Assembly (NCBI GenBank): GCA_037045435.1 | Contig: JBAOID010000018.1 | Location: 62,001-126,000, forward strand | Direction of reading: 5' to 3' | DNA: 64,000 nucleotides | From: CBDUEF01 sp018063485 | GTDB lineage: Bacteria > Pseudomonadota > Alphaproteobacteria > Rhodobacterales > Rhodobacteraceae | Shown here: piece by piece, positions 8,978 through 17,704 of the stretch | Layout: each line of letters opens with the position of its first letter | How positions within the stretch are numbered: the stretch's first letter is position 1 | The notes under the pieces: model-generated | Seen by the model: only the letters and a program-made list of their open reading frames with translations | Told to the model about the DNA's origin: nothing | Databases searched by the model: none | Translations under genes and position numbers: made by a program

Positions 8978-10345
8978 ATGACTGACATCCAGACCGAGGC
9001 CGAAGACGGGCTGGACAGCCGCCGCGTCAGTGCGATTGTCGAGGCGATCGAGGCCGAAGATGTGGGTCAGTTGCGCCTGTTGTTCGAGCCGTTACACGCT
9101 GCCGATATCGCCGATGTGCTGGAGCAGATCGGCTCGCATGACCGGCGCGCGCTTTTGGGCCTGTGGTCCGAAGGCATCGACGGTGAGGTGTTGTCGGAAA
9201 TTGACGACTCCATCCGCGAAGAGGTGATCGAGGCGTTGCCGCATGCGGTGGTGGCCGAAGCCATGCGCGAGCTGGATTCGGACGATGTTGTTGATATTCT
9301 CGAAGATCTGGGCACACCGCAACAAGACATGATTCTTGGCGCGCTGGAGGATGTTGACCGGGTGGCGGTGCAACAGGCGCTGTCTTACCCGGAAAACTCT
9401 GCTGGCCGATTGATGCAGCGCGAGGTGGTGGCAGCCCCCGAACATTGGACGGTGGGCGATGCGGTTGACTATCTGCGCAAAGCCGAATGGCTGCCCGAGC
9501 AATTCTACCATGTGATCCTGACCAATCCGCGGATGAAGCCGGTGGGCTATGTCACGCTGGGAAGGATGTTGTCCTCACGCCGCGACACCAAGCTGAAAGA
9601 GATCGTCGAGGACAGTTTCCGGGTGATTGACGCCACCGATCCCGAGGCCGATGTTGCCTATCTTTTCAATCAGTATCATCTGATTTCCTGCCCGGTGGTT
9701 GATGAAAACGGCCGTCTTGTCGGCACCATCACCATTGATGACGCCATGAATGTGCTGGACGAAGAGCATGAAGAGGACATGCTGCTCTTGGCCGGTGTGG
9801 GCGAGGACAGCTCGATTTCCGACCGGGTGCTGGGAACCTTGCGGCTGCGGATGCCGTGGTTGTTCGTGAACATGTGGACGGCGCTGTTGTCGGCGGTGGT
9901 GATCTCGCAGTTCGAGGGCACCATTACCCAATTCGTCGCATTGGCGGTGCTGATGCCGATTGTGGCCTCAATGGGCGGCAATGCGGGGACACAGGGTCTT
10001 ACGGTGGCGGTGCGCGCGCTGGCCACGCGCGATCTGACACAATCCAACGTCTGGCGGGTGATCTGGCGCGAGGCGGCGGTGGGGCTGCTGAATGGGCTGG
10101 TATTTGCCATGGTGATGGGCGGAATTGCCTGGCTGTGGTTTCAAAACGGGCTCTTGGGCGCGGTGATTGCGGTGGCGATGACCATCAATCTGCTGGTGGC
10201 GGGGTTGGCCGGTATAGTGGTGCCGGTGACGCTGGAGCGCTGGGGATTTGATCCGGCGTTGGCATCGGGCACCTTCGTGACCACGCTGACCGATGTGACG
10301 GGATTTTCGGTATTTCTCGGGTTGGCGACATGGGTGCTGATGTGA
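8978..10345 (+). CDS. mgtE: Magnesium transporter MgtE
   Basis: The protein has an acidic N-domain (about residues 20-135, with VLEQIGSHDRRALLGLWSEG), two CBS domains (about 136-260, with NQYHLISCPVVDENGRLVGT), and five C-terminal membrane helices. The MgtE pore segment VLMPIVASMGGNAGTQGLTV lies at about residues 325-345. The 455 residues are the usual length. Family members are inner-membrane Mg2+ channels that close when Mg2+ binds the cytoplasmic CBS and N domains. The ATG of the next gene lies inside its last codons (16-bp overlap), so the folate enzyme is co-transcribed and probably coupled. Confidence 0.96.
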   Translation: MTDIQTEAEDGLDSRRVSAIVEAIEAEDVGQLRLLFEPLHAADIADVLEQIGSHDRRALLGLWSEGIDGEVLSEIDDSIREEVIEALPHAVVAEAMRELDSDDVVDILEDLGTPQQDMILGALEDVDRVAVQQALSYPENSAGRLMQREVVAAPEHWTVGDAVDYLRKAEWLPEQFYHVILTNPRMKPVGYVTLGRMLSSRRDTKLKEIVEDSFRVIDATDPEADVAYLFNQYHLISCPVVDENGRLVGTITIDDAMNVLDEEHEEDMLLLAGVGEDSSISDRVLGTLRLRMPWLFVNMWTALLSAVVISQFEGTITQFVALAVLMPIVASMGGNAGTQGLTVAVRALATRDLTQSNVWRVIWREAAVGLLNGLVFAMVMGGIAWLWFQNGLLGAVIAVAMTINLLVAGLAGIVVPVTLERWGFDPALASGTFVTTLTDVTGFSVFLGLATWVLM

Positions 10346-10885
10346 CGGGCAAGGCCGAGGCACGGAAATCGGCTTTTGCGGCGCGCAAGGCGGCTTTTGC
10401 AGCGGGGCAGGGGCAGGCAGCGGAATTGTTGGCCGATGTGTTGGCGCAGTTTCGCGGCAAAGTGCTGGGCGGATATATGGCGATGCGCACCGAGATTGAC
10501 CCGACGATTGCCATGTCGGCACATCAAGGCGTGGTGGGGGTTCCGGTGATCATCGGGCCGGGGCAGGCGCTGCGGTTTCGCGAATGGTCGCCGGGTTGCG
10601 CGATGGTGGCGGGTGAATTCGGCGCGCTGATCCCGGCCGAAGGGGCGTTTGTGGAGCCCGAGGTGCTGATCGTGCCCTTGGTCGGGTTTGATGCGCGCGG
10701 CTATCGGTTGGGCTATGGCGGCGGGTTTTATGACCGCACGCTGGCGGGGCTGCGGGCCAAGGCACCCGGTTGTGGCGATTGGGTTTGCCTTTGCCGCGCA
10801 GGAATTGCCAGCGGTGCCGATTGATGAATATGACGCGCGGCTGGATATGGTGGTGACGGAACAGGGCGTTCGGCTGTTTGAATGA
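10330..10885 (+). CDS. 5-formyltetrahydrofolate cyclo-ligase (frame broken)
   Basis: This ATP-dependent enzyme converts 5-formyl-THF to 5,10-methenyl-THF in one-carbon metabolism. Visible hallmarks are the N-terminal RKSAFAARKAAFAAGQ helix, GGYMAMRTEIDP, the region EVLIVPLVGFDARGYRLGYG, and GGFYDRTLA with the substrate/ATP loop. After LRAKAP the frame fails. The expected continuation VVAIGFAFAAQE and DARLDMVVTE is read one base out of phase, from about position 10768, where CCCGG seems to carry an extra G. Span is 3n+1. The ATG lies inside the mgtE 3' end. I consider the gene functional and the break a sequence error. Confidence 0.85.
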
Positions 10886-10902
10886 GGGGGCGTTTTGCCC
10901 CC
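10886..10902. terminator. Short GC hairpin between convergent genes
   Basis: GGGGGC and GCCCCC separated by GTTTT form a 6-bp stem directly after the folate ligase stop and before the AAA ATPase stop. There is no U-run, so termination is only a guess. Confidence 0.3.
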
Positions 10903-10906
10903 GGTA

Positions 10907-12238
10907 TCAGCGGGCGATCTCCTCTTCACGCACGAACATGTTGCCCCAGGCGCGGTCGATCAATTCGGGTGTCATCTGATAGGGTATGTTTTCGAACTCG
11001 CAGATCGCGATCATCTGGTCGATCAGGAAATTCGGCTGATAGTTGGCGTAGTTGTTGGCGATGGTGGGATATTTCTCGCGCAGCATGTAGATGATGGTCT
11101 TCTCGTCCAGCGGCATCTTTTTCTTGCGCGCGACCATGGCGAAAATCTTCAGGAAGTTTTCCTGATTCGGGCCGTCAATCTTGATCTTGAAGAAGATACG
11201 CCGCAGGGCCGCGCCGTCGAAAATTGCGTTGGGGTGAAAGTTGGTGGAAAAGATCACCAGCGTGTCAAACGGCACGGTGAATTTCTCGCCCGATTGCAGC
11301 GCAAGAATATCGCGGCTTTCTTCCAAGGGCACGATCCAGCGGTTCACAAGCGCCTGCGGCGGTTCCGATTGGCGGCCAAGGTCGTCGACAATGAAGATCC
11401 CGCCCGAGGATTTGAGTTGCAACGGCGCTTGATAAGTGCGCGCGACGGCATTGTATTTCAGATCGAGCATATCCAGTGTAAGTTCACCGCCGGTGATCAC
11501 CGAGGGGCGCTCGCAATAGACATAGCGGTTGTCAAAGCGGTTGGCGCTGCGGCGGATGGCGGTTGGATCATCGAGTGATTCCGTGGCCTTGGAGTGGACA
11601 ATCGGGTCATAGACGGTGATCACCTGTCCCGAATATTCGATGGCGCGGGGGACATAGATCTTGTCGCCCAAGGCGGCCCGGATGCCATTGGAAATGCTCG
11701 ACTTTCCGTTTCCGGGTGGCCCATACATCAAGATCGAGCGGCCCGAGGTGACGGCGGGGCCGAGGTTCTCGATCAGGTCTTGCGGCAGAATCAGATGGCC
11801 CATGCCCGAAAGCAGCTCCGGGCGCGTCAGGCGAATATTGCGCACGGATTGGCGTTTCATTTGTTCGGCATAGTCGGCAAGCGGAATGGGCAGCGCGCCG
11901 TAGTATTCTGACTGTGACAGGGCATCCAAAGCACGCGATTTTCCAGCATCGGTTAGCTGATAGCCCATTTCATTGCCCGAATTTGCGTGCATGGTGCCGG
12001 TCGCCTCAAGCAGGCGCTGGGTGCGGGCAAGGTCAACCAGTTCTTGCGTCGCCGGAACCGGCAGGCAGATCACTTTTGACAGCGCCGAGACTTGATCGAT
12101 GTTCATGCGGAACATGGTTTTCAGCAATATATCGCGCATCATCACCATGGACAGGCCGGTATCGGCCAAGGTCCGTGGCATGGGCGGTGGTTGCACGCCC
12201 GAAATCGCCGGATTGGTCTGCACGTTCATCAAAGCCAC
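10907..12238 (-). CDS. AAA ATPase at the distal end of the Tad pilus locus, function unassigned
   Basis: The 443-residue protein has an N-terminal segment of about 150 residues with a winged-helix-like part (ALSKVICLPVPATQELVDLA), then an AAA core. Walker A is GPPGNGKSS (about residues 176-184), Walker B is GGIFIVDDLGRQ, and a sensor-like IFSTNF follows. The C-terminal helices (NYQPNFLIDQMIAICEFENI) resemble an AAA lid. This is not the TadA secretion ATPase, which is also present. A second ATPase of this type accompanies some alphaproteobacterial tad loci, but I know of no defined role. It lies 56 bp after the prepilin peptidase on the same strand. Alternative start three codons in (MNVQTNP). 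Confidence 0.7.
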   Translation of the reverse strand: MALMNVQTNPAISGVQPPPMPRTLADTGLSMVMMRDILLKTMFRMNIDQVSALSKVICLPVPATQELVDLARTQRLLEATGTMHANSGNEMGYQLTDAGKSRALDALSQSEYYGALPIPLADYAEQMKRQSVRNIRLTRPELLSGMGHLILPQDLIENLGPAVTSGRSILMYGPPGNGKSSISNGIRAALGDKIYVPRAIEYSGQVITVYDPIVHSKATESLDDPTAIRRSANRFDNRYVYCERPSVITGGELTLDMLDLKYNAVARTYQAPLQLKSSGGIFIVDDLGRQSEPPQALVNRWIVPLEESRDILALQSGEKFTVPFDTLVIFSTNFHPNAIFDGAALRRIFFKIKIDGPNQENFLKIFAMVARKKKMPLDEKTIIYMLREKYPTIANNYANYQPNFLIDQMIAICEFENIPYQMTPELIDRAWGNMFVREEEIAR

Positions 12239-12294
12239 CCCAGTATGTCATGGGACCAGTCGCGGCCCCAAAGGTTTACTGTTGCAGCTTTGCC

Positions 12295-12795
12295 TTAGAA
12301 TAATGGCCGCAGTTGGGCCAGAAGGTAGAAAATAAGTGTTCCCGACAGCGCAAGGCCCATCGGAAACTTGATATGGTTCCAACTGATCCAATCAGGCGTG
12401 GCGCTTCTGACGGCAGGTATGTTGCGCGCAATGCGATGGGCGACAAAGGCGGCCAGCAGGCAGGCGGCAAACAGGGCCAGGATGATGCGGATATCGCCGG
12501 TCACAAAGTACGGTGCCATTGCGGCGCCGAACTTGGCATCGCCACCACCCATGGCGCCGGCGGCGTTCAGCACAAAGCCGATCACCAGCACGATCGCGCC
12601 AATAGCCAGACCCCAGCCGAAAGTTTTCAGCGGCAGCACGATCAGGCCGACAATGATATAAGAGGCCAGCAGCGCCAAGACGGCGGTGTTGGGAATCTTC
12701 ATGTATTTCAAATCGCTATAGGCAACATAGAGGCCGATCACGGTCACGAAGGGCAGGAAGGCAAGTGCTTGGGTCGGTGTGAGCATATCAGGCAT
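12295..12795 (-). CDS. cpaA: Prepilin peptidase CpaA/TadV (A24 family)
   Basis: A small polytopic membrane aspartyl protease that cleaves Flp prepilins (and TadE/F-type pseudopilins) on the cytoplasmic side. The two catalytic aspartates are visible in AYSDLKYMKIPN and in the GxGD-type motif GAMGGGDAKFGAA. About six hydrophobic segments fill the 166 residues, typical of the short TadV form lacking the methyltransferase domain of PilD. Two ATGs are possible (MPDML or MLTPTQ, three codons apart). The outer one overlaps the stop of the preceding TPR gene, supporting co-translation. Last of the recognisable Tad components before the AAA ATPase. Confidence 0.9.
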   Translation of the reverse strand: MPDMLTPTQALAFLPFVTVIGLYVAYSDLKYMKIPNTAVLALLASYIIVGLIVLPLKTFGWGLAIGAIVLVIGFVLNAAGAMGGGDAKFGAAMAPYFVTGDIRIILALFAACLLAAFVAHRIARNIPAVRSATPDWISWNHIKFPMGLALSGTLIFYLLAQLRPLF

Positions 12796-13636
12796 CCAGA
12801 GCTGCAAGGCTGCGCACGGCGGCCTCAAAATAGGTGGGGCTGGTGTCGATGGCGTTTTGCAACAAGCCTTTTCCGACGGTGACATCGTTTTGCTTGATCG
12901 CGGTCAGTGCCAGCGTATACAGCAGTTGCGCCCGCTCGTTCTGGGTCATTTCCACCACCGGCAAATCGTATTTTCGCTGCGCGCCGCGCGCGAGGATCAG
13001 GTTGTTCTTGGCGGTGAACATGGTGGGTTCATAGGTCAGCGCCTCGGTGAACAGCTTTTCGGCGCCAGGATAATCAGCGCGGGTCAGTTTGGAAAAACCC
13101 CAGTTGTTCAACACGCCCGAGGGTTTGGTGGTGAGACCTGCGGCGATTTCATAGAAGCTGTCGGCTTTTTTCCAGTCTTTCCTGCTGTCGGCCACCATCG
13201 CCTCAAGCCGATACCGCTCATAGGTTTCAAAGGTGGGGGGGATCTTGTTCAACTCGGCTTCAGCGCGCTTCCAATCATTGGTGCGGATCAGGCTGTCGGC
13301 AAGGCCAACGCGGTCTTCACTGGTGCCTTCGGGCGAATTTGCCACCTGGGTCCAGACCGCCACGGCTTCGGTCGGGTGATTGGCGCGCACCAGTGATTTC
13401 GCCAAAGAGCGTTTAAGCTCAATACGGTCCGGATTGGCGGCGGCAGTGTTCTTGAAATAGGTCACCGCCTCTTCGGGGTCGCCCACCGTCAGCATGATGT
13501 CATTGAGATTGGATTCGTCGATGACATTGACGTCTTTGATCGCGCGTTTGACCTGCGCATCGGATTGGCCATGCTGACAGGCCGAAAGAACGACTGTGCC
13601 GCACAGGCACAGGATCAGAAAGACGGGGTGGCGCAT
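12788..13636 (-). CDS. TPR lipoprotein of the Tad locus (TadD-like)
   Basis: The protein starts with a lipoprotein signal, MRHPVFLILCLCGTVVLSAC, in which the last cysteine is the lipidation site. It continues for 282 residues rich in tetratricopeptide-like helices, for example DRIELKRSLAKSLVRANHPT, GVLNNWGFSKLTRADYPGAE and NERAQLLYTLALTAIKQNDV. TadD-type lipoproteins are thought to assist the outer-membrane secretin and pilus assembly from the periplasm. The ATG is preceded by AAGGACGCAAA; the longer frame adds 11 unneeded codons. It is the second of two adjacent TPR lipoproteins and overlaps cpaA. Confidence 0.8.
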   Translation of the reverse strand: MRHPVFLILCLCGTVVLSACQHGQSDAQVKRAIKDVNVIDESNLNDIMLTVGDPEEAVTYFKNTAAANPDRIELKRSLAKSLVRANHPTEAVAVWTQVANSPEGTSEDRVGLADSLIRTNDWKRAEAELNKIPPTFETYERYRLEAMVADSRKDWKKADSFYEIAAGLTTKPSGVLNNWGFSKLTRADYPGAEKLFTEALTYEPTMFTAKNNLILARGAQRKYDLPVVEMTQNERAQLLYTLALTAIKQNDVTVGKGLLQNAIDTSPTYFEAAVRSLAALDA

Positions 13637-13683
13637 TTTGCGTCCTTTTTTACTGCTCGGTTCGCCCACACCCGCCCGCCGCT

Positions 13684-14259
13684 TCAGAGCTGAGACAACA
13701 GCACATATTCGCCATTGCCGCGCCGCACCAAAGCGAAGGCCGGTTTGACAGGTCTGGTGTCATCGTAAGTGCTTTTTTCGGTTTTCGCGATAGCCAGTTG
13801 CAGATTTTCGCGGATCGAGTCCGATTGGCCACTGTCCAGCGCGAAAGCCTGCTGGAACACCACCCGCGCCTCGCCCAATTTGCCCTCTTCCATCAGCACA
13901 CAGCCAAGGTTGTTAAGGGCGGGGACAAAGGTGGGATCTTCTTTCAGCGCCTGTCGTAAAAGCTGTTCGGCCTGACCAAGCCGCCCGAGTTTGAGATTGA
14001 CCGAGCCCAGTGCGGACAGCACATCGACATTGATGCCCTGTTCGCCTGCGGCGCGCAGATAGGCCTTGAGCGCCAGATCGTATTCGCCGGCTTCCATCAG
14101 ACGGTGCCCCACCAACAGGCCGTCTACGCCGTTCTTGCTGCTGTCGGCCCCCGGTGCGATGTTGTTGGCGCGGTCTTCCCTGGCCGTGCCAAGGCCGCCC
14201 GAGGAACAGGCGGCCAAGGCAGTGCAGATCAGAACGGCCAAGGCCGGAAGTCGTCTCAA
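13684..14259 (-). CDS. tadD: TadD-like TPR lipoprotein
   Basis: The 191-residue protein begins MRRLPALAVLICTALAAC, a signal peptide with a clear lipobox (cysteine 18). TPR repeats cover about residues 55-150 (AGEYDLALKAYLRAAGEQGI, SALGSVNLKLGRLGQAEQLL, FVPALNNLGCVLMEEGKLGE). The length and position directly after tadC fit TadD, the pilot-like lipoprotein of Tad systems. The end, VRRGNGEYVLLSQL, is exposed and conserved-looking, but I cannot assign it. It and the next gene may be a duplicated TadD pair with diverged functions. Confidence 0.8.
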   Translation of the reverse strand: MRRLPALAVLICTALAACSSGGLGTAREDRANNIAPGADSSKNGVDGLLVGHRLMEAGEYDLALKAYLRAAGEQGINVDVLSALGSVNLKLGRLGQAEQLLRQALKEDPTFVPALNNLGCVLMEEGKLGEARVVFQQAFALDSGQSDSIRENLQLAIAKTEKSTYDDTRPVKPAFALVRRGNGEYVLLSQL

Positions 14260-14270
14260 CGTCTATGCCT

Positions 14271-15254
14271 TTACTGACCCATCGACAGGGTTGCGGCAAT
14301 GCCATGCACCGAAGGCCCGATCAGGATGATCAGCAGCGGCGGCAATGTGAACAACATTGTGCCAAGGGTCAGCTTGGTCGGCAAGGTGTTTGCCTTCTCT
14401 TCGGCGCGCAAGATGCGTTTGTCGCGCATTTCGGCAGAATAGACGCGCAAAGAGTCCGACATCGAGGTGCCGAAAGTGGCCGATTGCACCAGAGTGGTGA
14501 CGAAAGATGACACATCGGGGATGCCCACGCGCTCGGACATGTCCTTGAGAACCATCACGCGCTCTTTGCCGGCCTTGACCTCTTGCGACACCATCTCGAA
14601 TTCATCGGCCAAGGCTGGGTAGCCGGCGCGGCTTTCCTTGGCGACACGGTTGATGGATTGATCGAGCGATTGACCAGCTTCAACGCAGACAAGCATCAGA
14701 TCAAGAGCATCAGGAAAACCTGAAACGATCTCGTCGCGGCGTTTTTGCAACCGGCTGTTAACCCAATAGATCGGCAGGTAGTAGCCCGCAGCCCCCGGTC
14801 CCAGGGTGGAGATGATCATGAACTGGGTCGAGACTTCGCCTTGGGCCGAGGTGATCATCGCATAGATCACCCCAATGACCAAAAACCCGATCCCGAAGGC
14901 AAGTTGCGCAAAGTGGAACAACCGCACGGCGTTTTGCGCCCGATAGCCAGCCCGCAGCATTTTCAGCCGCGAGGCCGTCATGGTTTCGGCATCCTGAGGC
15001 TCAAGGAAGCCTGAGAACTTTTCCAGTTTGTCGGCCTTTTCCGACCGGCGCAGTTCGGTGCCAGGTTTGAGATTGGCGTTGCCGGCATTCAGACGCTGAA
15101 CTTTGAGTTTGGCGAACTGATCGGGTTTTTTCTGCATCATGATCGGCATGGCAATAGCCACCAGAACCAGACCAAGGCCACCCAGCAGCAGCACCGGACC
15201 CATCGGGCCAAGGCGATCCGTGATCATCTGTAGGAGCGGGTTCAGGGATTGCAT
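14271..15254 (-). CDS. tadC: Tad inner-membrane platform protein TadC (type II secretion F domain)
   Basis: A 327-residue integral membrane protein with an N-terminal helix (GPVLLLGGLGLVLVAIAMPI), a pair of central helices near IGFLVIGVIYAMI, and a C-terminal helix LGTMLFTLPPLLIILIGPSV. The cytoplasmic T2SF domain contains SGFPDALDLMLVCVEAGQSL and MSERVGIPDVSSFVTTLVQS. With TadB it forms the platform on which the TadA ATPase drives Flp pilin export. It starts 8 bp after tadB ends, within one tight tadZABC-tadD run. Confidence 0.93.
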   Translation of the reverse strand: MQSLNPLLQMITDRLGPMGPVLLLGGLGLVLVAIAMPIMMQKKPDQFAKLKVQRLNAGNANLKPGTELRRSEKADKLEKFSGFLEPQDAETMTASRLKMLRAGYRAQNAVRLFHFAQLAFGIGFLVIGVIYAMITSAQGEVSTQFMIISTLGPGAAGYYLPIYWVNSRLQKRRDEIVSGFPDALDLMLVCVEAGQSLDQSINRVAKESRAGYPALADEFEMVSQEVKAGKERVMVLKDMSERVGIPDVSSFVTTLVQSATFGTSMSDSLRVYSAEMRDKRILRAEEKANTLPTKLTLGTMLFTLPPLLIILIGPSVHGIAATLSMGQ

Positions 15255-15261
15255 GGCGACC

Positions 15262-16230
15262 TCAGACCTTGATGTTGACCATGATCTTCATGAAGATCAC
15301 GTTGATGATAAGGAAAGCCGCAACGACCAGGCAGGCGGGGATGAACGTAGGAGTATCCTTCACCTTGTCGAAATAGTCAGGCTTGACGACGTTGATCATG
15401 ATCAGCGCGCCAATCGGGAAGGCTGACAGAAACATGCCCGACCATTTTGCCTCGGCCGTGATCGCCTTGACGCGGCGAAACAGTTTGAAGCGGGCGCGGA
15501 TCACCTTGGCCAGGCCCTCAAGGATCTCGGCCAGGTTGCCGCCCGAGGTTTGCTGAATGGTGACAGCCACCGCCAGAAAGCGCAGATCCTGATTGTCCAT
15601 ACGTTCGGCAAAGGCCTTCAGGCTTTCGGCAACATCGCGGCCATAGGCGGCCTCATCTGCAATCAGGCCAAATTCGGTTCCCAGAGGATCAGGAACTTCC
15701 TTGGACACGATGCCGATGGCCGAGGCAAACGGATGGCCAACGCGCAGGCTGCGCACCATCAATTCCACTGCATCGGGAAGCTGCTCTTCCATCAGGGCCA
15801 TACGCTTCTTGGCCTTGCCATTGACCCAGAAATAAACGCCACCCACCCCCATTCCGGCAGCCACAATGATACGAATTGCGGCTGCGGCCTGGGTGCCAAT
15901 GGTCAGGGCCAGATAGGAAAACACCGCCAGACCGGCCATGATCCCGATAAGCTGTGCCGGACTGAAGGCAATATTGGCTTTCTGCGCCTTGGTGGCCAGA
16001 ATCGAATAAAGCGGAATCCCGCGTGAATTCATATGCTGCGACATTTCCTTGCGCAGTTGTTCCAGCACTTCTTCGCGGTTGTGGTTCTTTTCCAGCAGCG
16101 CCAGACGGCGACTCATGCGGGAATTGAGGCTGATGGATTTGCCAAAAACCGTGAGATACAGGCCCTCGACCAGCATGACCACGGCCACGAAGATCAGGAT
16201 ATAGATAAGGGGAGCGGCACTGATCGTCAT
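15262..16230 (-). CDS. tadB: Tad inner-membrane platform protein TadB (type II secretion F domain)
   Basis: Of 322 residues, the N-terminal anchor is ISAAPLIYILIFVAVVMLVE. Two mid-protein helices (AQLIGIMAGLAVFSYLALTI, IIVAAGMGVGGVYFWVNG) and C-terminal helices (WSGMFLSAFPIGALIMINVV and VVAAFLIINVIFM) flank a T2SF domain with EEQLPDAVELMVRSLRVGHP and QQTSGGNLAEILEGLA. It partners TadC in the Flp pilus platform. The gap to tadA is 9 bp and to tadC 7 bp. Confidence 0.93.
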   Translation of the reverse strand: MTISAAPLIYILIFVAVVMLVEGLYLTVFGKSISLNSRMSRRLALLEKNHNREEVLEQLRKEMSQHMNSRGIPLYSILATKAQKANIAFSPAQLIGIMAGLAVFSYLALTIGTQAAAAIRIIVAAGMGVGGVYFWVNGKAKKRMALMEEQLPDAVELMVRSLRVGHPFASAIGIVSKEVPDPLGTEFGLIADEAAYGRDVAESLKAFAERMDNQDLRFLAVAVTIQQTSGGNLAEILEGLAKVIRARFKLFRRVKAITAEAKWSGMFLSAFPIGALIMINVVKPDYFDKVKDTPTFIPACLVVAAFLIINVIFMKIMVNIKV

Positions 16231-16239
16231 GATATGGCC

Positions 16240-17682
16240 TTAGATGATGGGTTCATAGATGGAGGCGGGCAGATCATAGCCCCATTGGCGGAAACGGTCA
16301 GAAAAGTGCGAACGCACGCCGGTGGCGTTGAAGCGGCCAATGATCTTGCCGTTTGGCTCGACCCCAAGGCGCTCATACCGAAAGATCTCCTGCATCGAGA
16401 TCACATCCCCTTCCATGCCGGTGATTTCCGTCACCGACACCATGCGGCGCGAGCCGTCTTGCAGGCGGGAAGCCTGCACGATCAGGTTGACAGCCGAAGC
16501 GATCTGGCTGCGCACGGCCTTTAGCGGCATCTCGATCCCAGCCATGGCGACCATGTTTTCCAGACGCGAAATGCCATCACGCGCCGAGTTGGCGTGGATC
16601 GTGGTCATCGAGCCATCATGGCCGGTGTTCATCGCCTGCAACATGTCGATTACCTCTTCGCCGCGGGTCTCGCCCACGATGATCCGATCAGGACGCATCC
16701 GCAAAGCGTTGCGCAGACAGTCGCGCTGGGTGACCGCGCCCTTGCCCTCAACGTTGGCAGGACGGCTTTCCATCCGGCCAACATGGACCTGTTGCAGTTG
16801 AAGTTCGGCGGTATCCTCGATTGTCAGCACCCGTTCGGTGTTGTCGATGAAGGATGAAAGCGCGTTGAGTGTGGTGGTCTTGCCCGATCCGGTGCCGCCC
16901 GACACGATGATGTTCAAGCGGCAAGACACGGCGGCTTGCAGATAGGCTGCAATTTCCTCGGTGAAAGCGCCGAATTTCACCAGATCCGGGATACCCAGCT
17001 TTTCCTTTTTGAACTTGCGGATGGAAACCAGACTGCCATCGACGGCAACCGGGGGCACCATGCAGTTGAAGCGCGAGCCGTCAGCAAGGCGGGCATCGCA
17101 ATAGGGGTTGGATTCGTCAACCCGGCGGCCCACCGCAGACACGATCTTGTCGATGATCCGCAACAGGTGGCGCTCGTCCTTGAAGGTAATGTCGGTCAAT
17201 TCCAGTTTGCCCGCGCGTTCGACAAAGATGCGGCGGGGGCCATTGACCAGAATGTCGTTGATGGTTTCGTCCTTGAGCAGTGGCTCAAGTGGGCCAAGGC
17301 CCATCACCTCGTCATAGAGTTCCTGATTGAGCGTGGCGCGGTCTGCCCCGTTCAACGAGACCGACATCTCATCCAGCGCCTCGGCCACGATGGCCGAAAT
17401 CTCTGATTTCAAGCTGGCCTCAGACGCATGTTCAAGGGCGGCAAGGTTGAGGTTTTCAAGCAGGCGCTTGTGCAACTCGACCTTCAGCTCGGCCATGCGT
17501 TCCTTGCGTTTTCTTTCCTTATCGGCCGCAATTACATCGGCAGGTGAGCGCGGAGCAACAGAAACCGGCATCGGACGCGCGCCTGCAATGGATTTGGGGG
17601 CCGCAGGGGTGGCGGCTCCGACAGCGGCCATAACAGCACCCCTGGGGTCACCGGCCTCGGATTTCTTGAAGCGAGAAAACAT
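16240..17682 (-). CDS. cpaF: Tad secretion ATPase TadA/CpaF
   Basis: Hexameric cytoplasmic ATPase powering Flp pilus assembly. The 480 residues contain a basic N-terminal region, the Tad-type NDILVNGPRRIFVERAGKLE, Walker A SGGTGSGKTT (about 261-270), an Asp box VLTIEDTAELQLQQVHVGR, Walker B RIIVGETRGEE (about 333-343) and the His box HDGSMTTIHANS. The frame extends five codons to a TTG, but the ATG giving MFSRFKKSE is the more probable start. It follows tadZ by 22 bp. The symbol cpaF is used here because tadA also names the tRNA adenosine deaminase further right. Confidence 0.96.
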   Translation of the reverse strand: MFSRFKKSEAGDPRGAVMAAVGAATPAAPKSIAGARPMPVSVAPRSPADVIAADKERKRKERMAELKVELHKRLLENLNLAALEHASEASLKSEISAIVAEALDEMSVSLNGADRATLNQELYDEVMGLGPLEPLLKDETINDILVNGPRRIFVERAGKLELTDITFKDERHLLRIIDKIVSAVGRRVDESNPYCDARLADGSRFNCMVPPVAVDGSLVSIRKFKKEKLGIPDLVKFGAFTEEIAAYLQAAVSCRLNIIVSGGTGSGKTTTLNALSSFIDNTERVLTIEDTAELQLQQVHVGRMESRPANVEGKGAVTQRDCLRNALRMRPDRIIVGETRGEEVIDMLQAMNTGHDGSMTTIHANSARDGISRLENMVAMAGIEMPLKAVRSQIASAVNLIVQASRLQDGSRRMVSVTEITGMEGDVISMQEIFRYERLGVEPNGKIIGRFNATGVRSHFSDRFRQWGYDLPASIYEPII

Positions 17683-17704
17683 CTGTGTAACCCCCAATTG
17701 CGCC

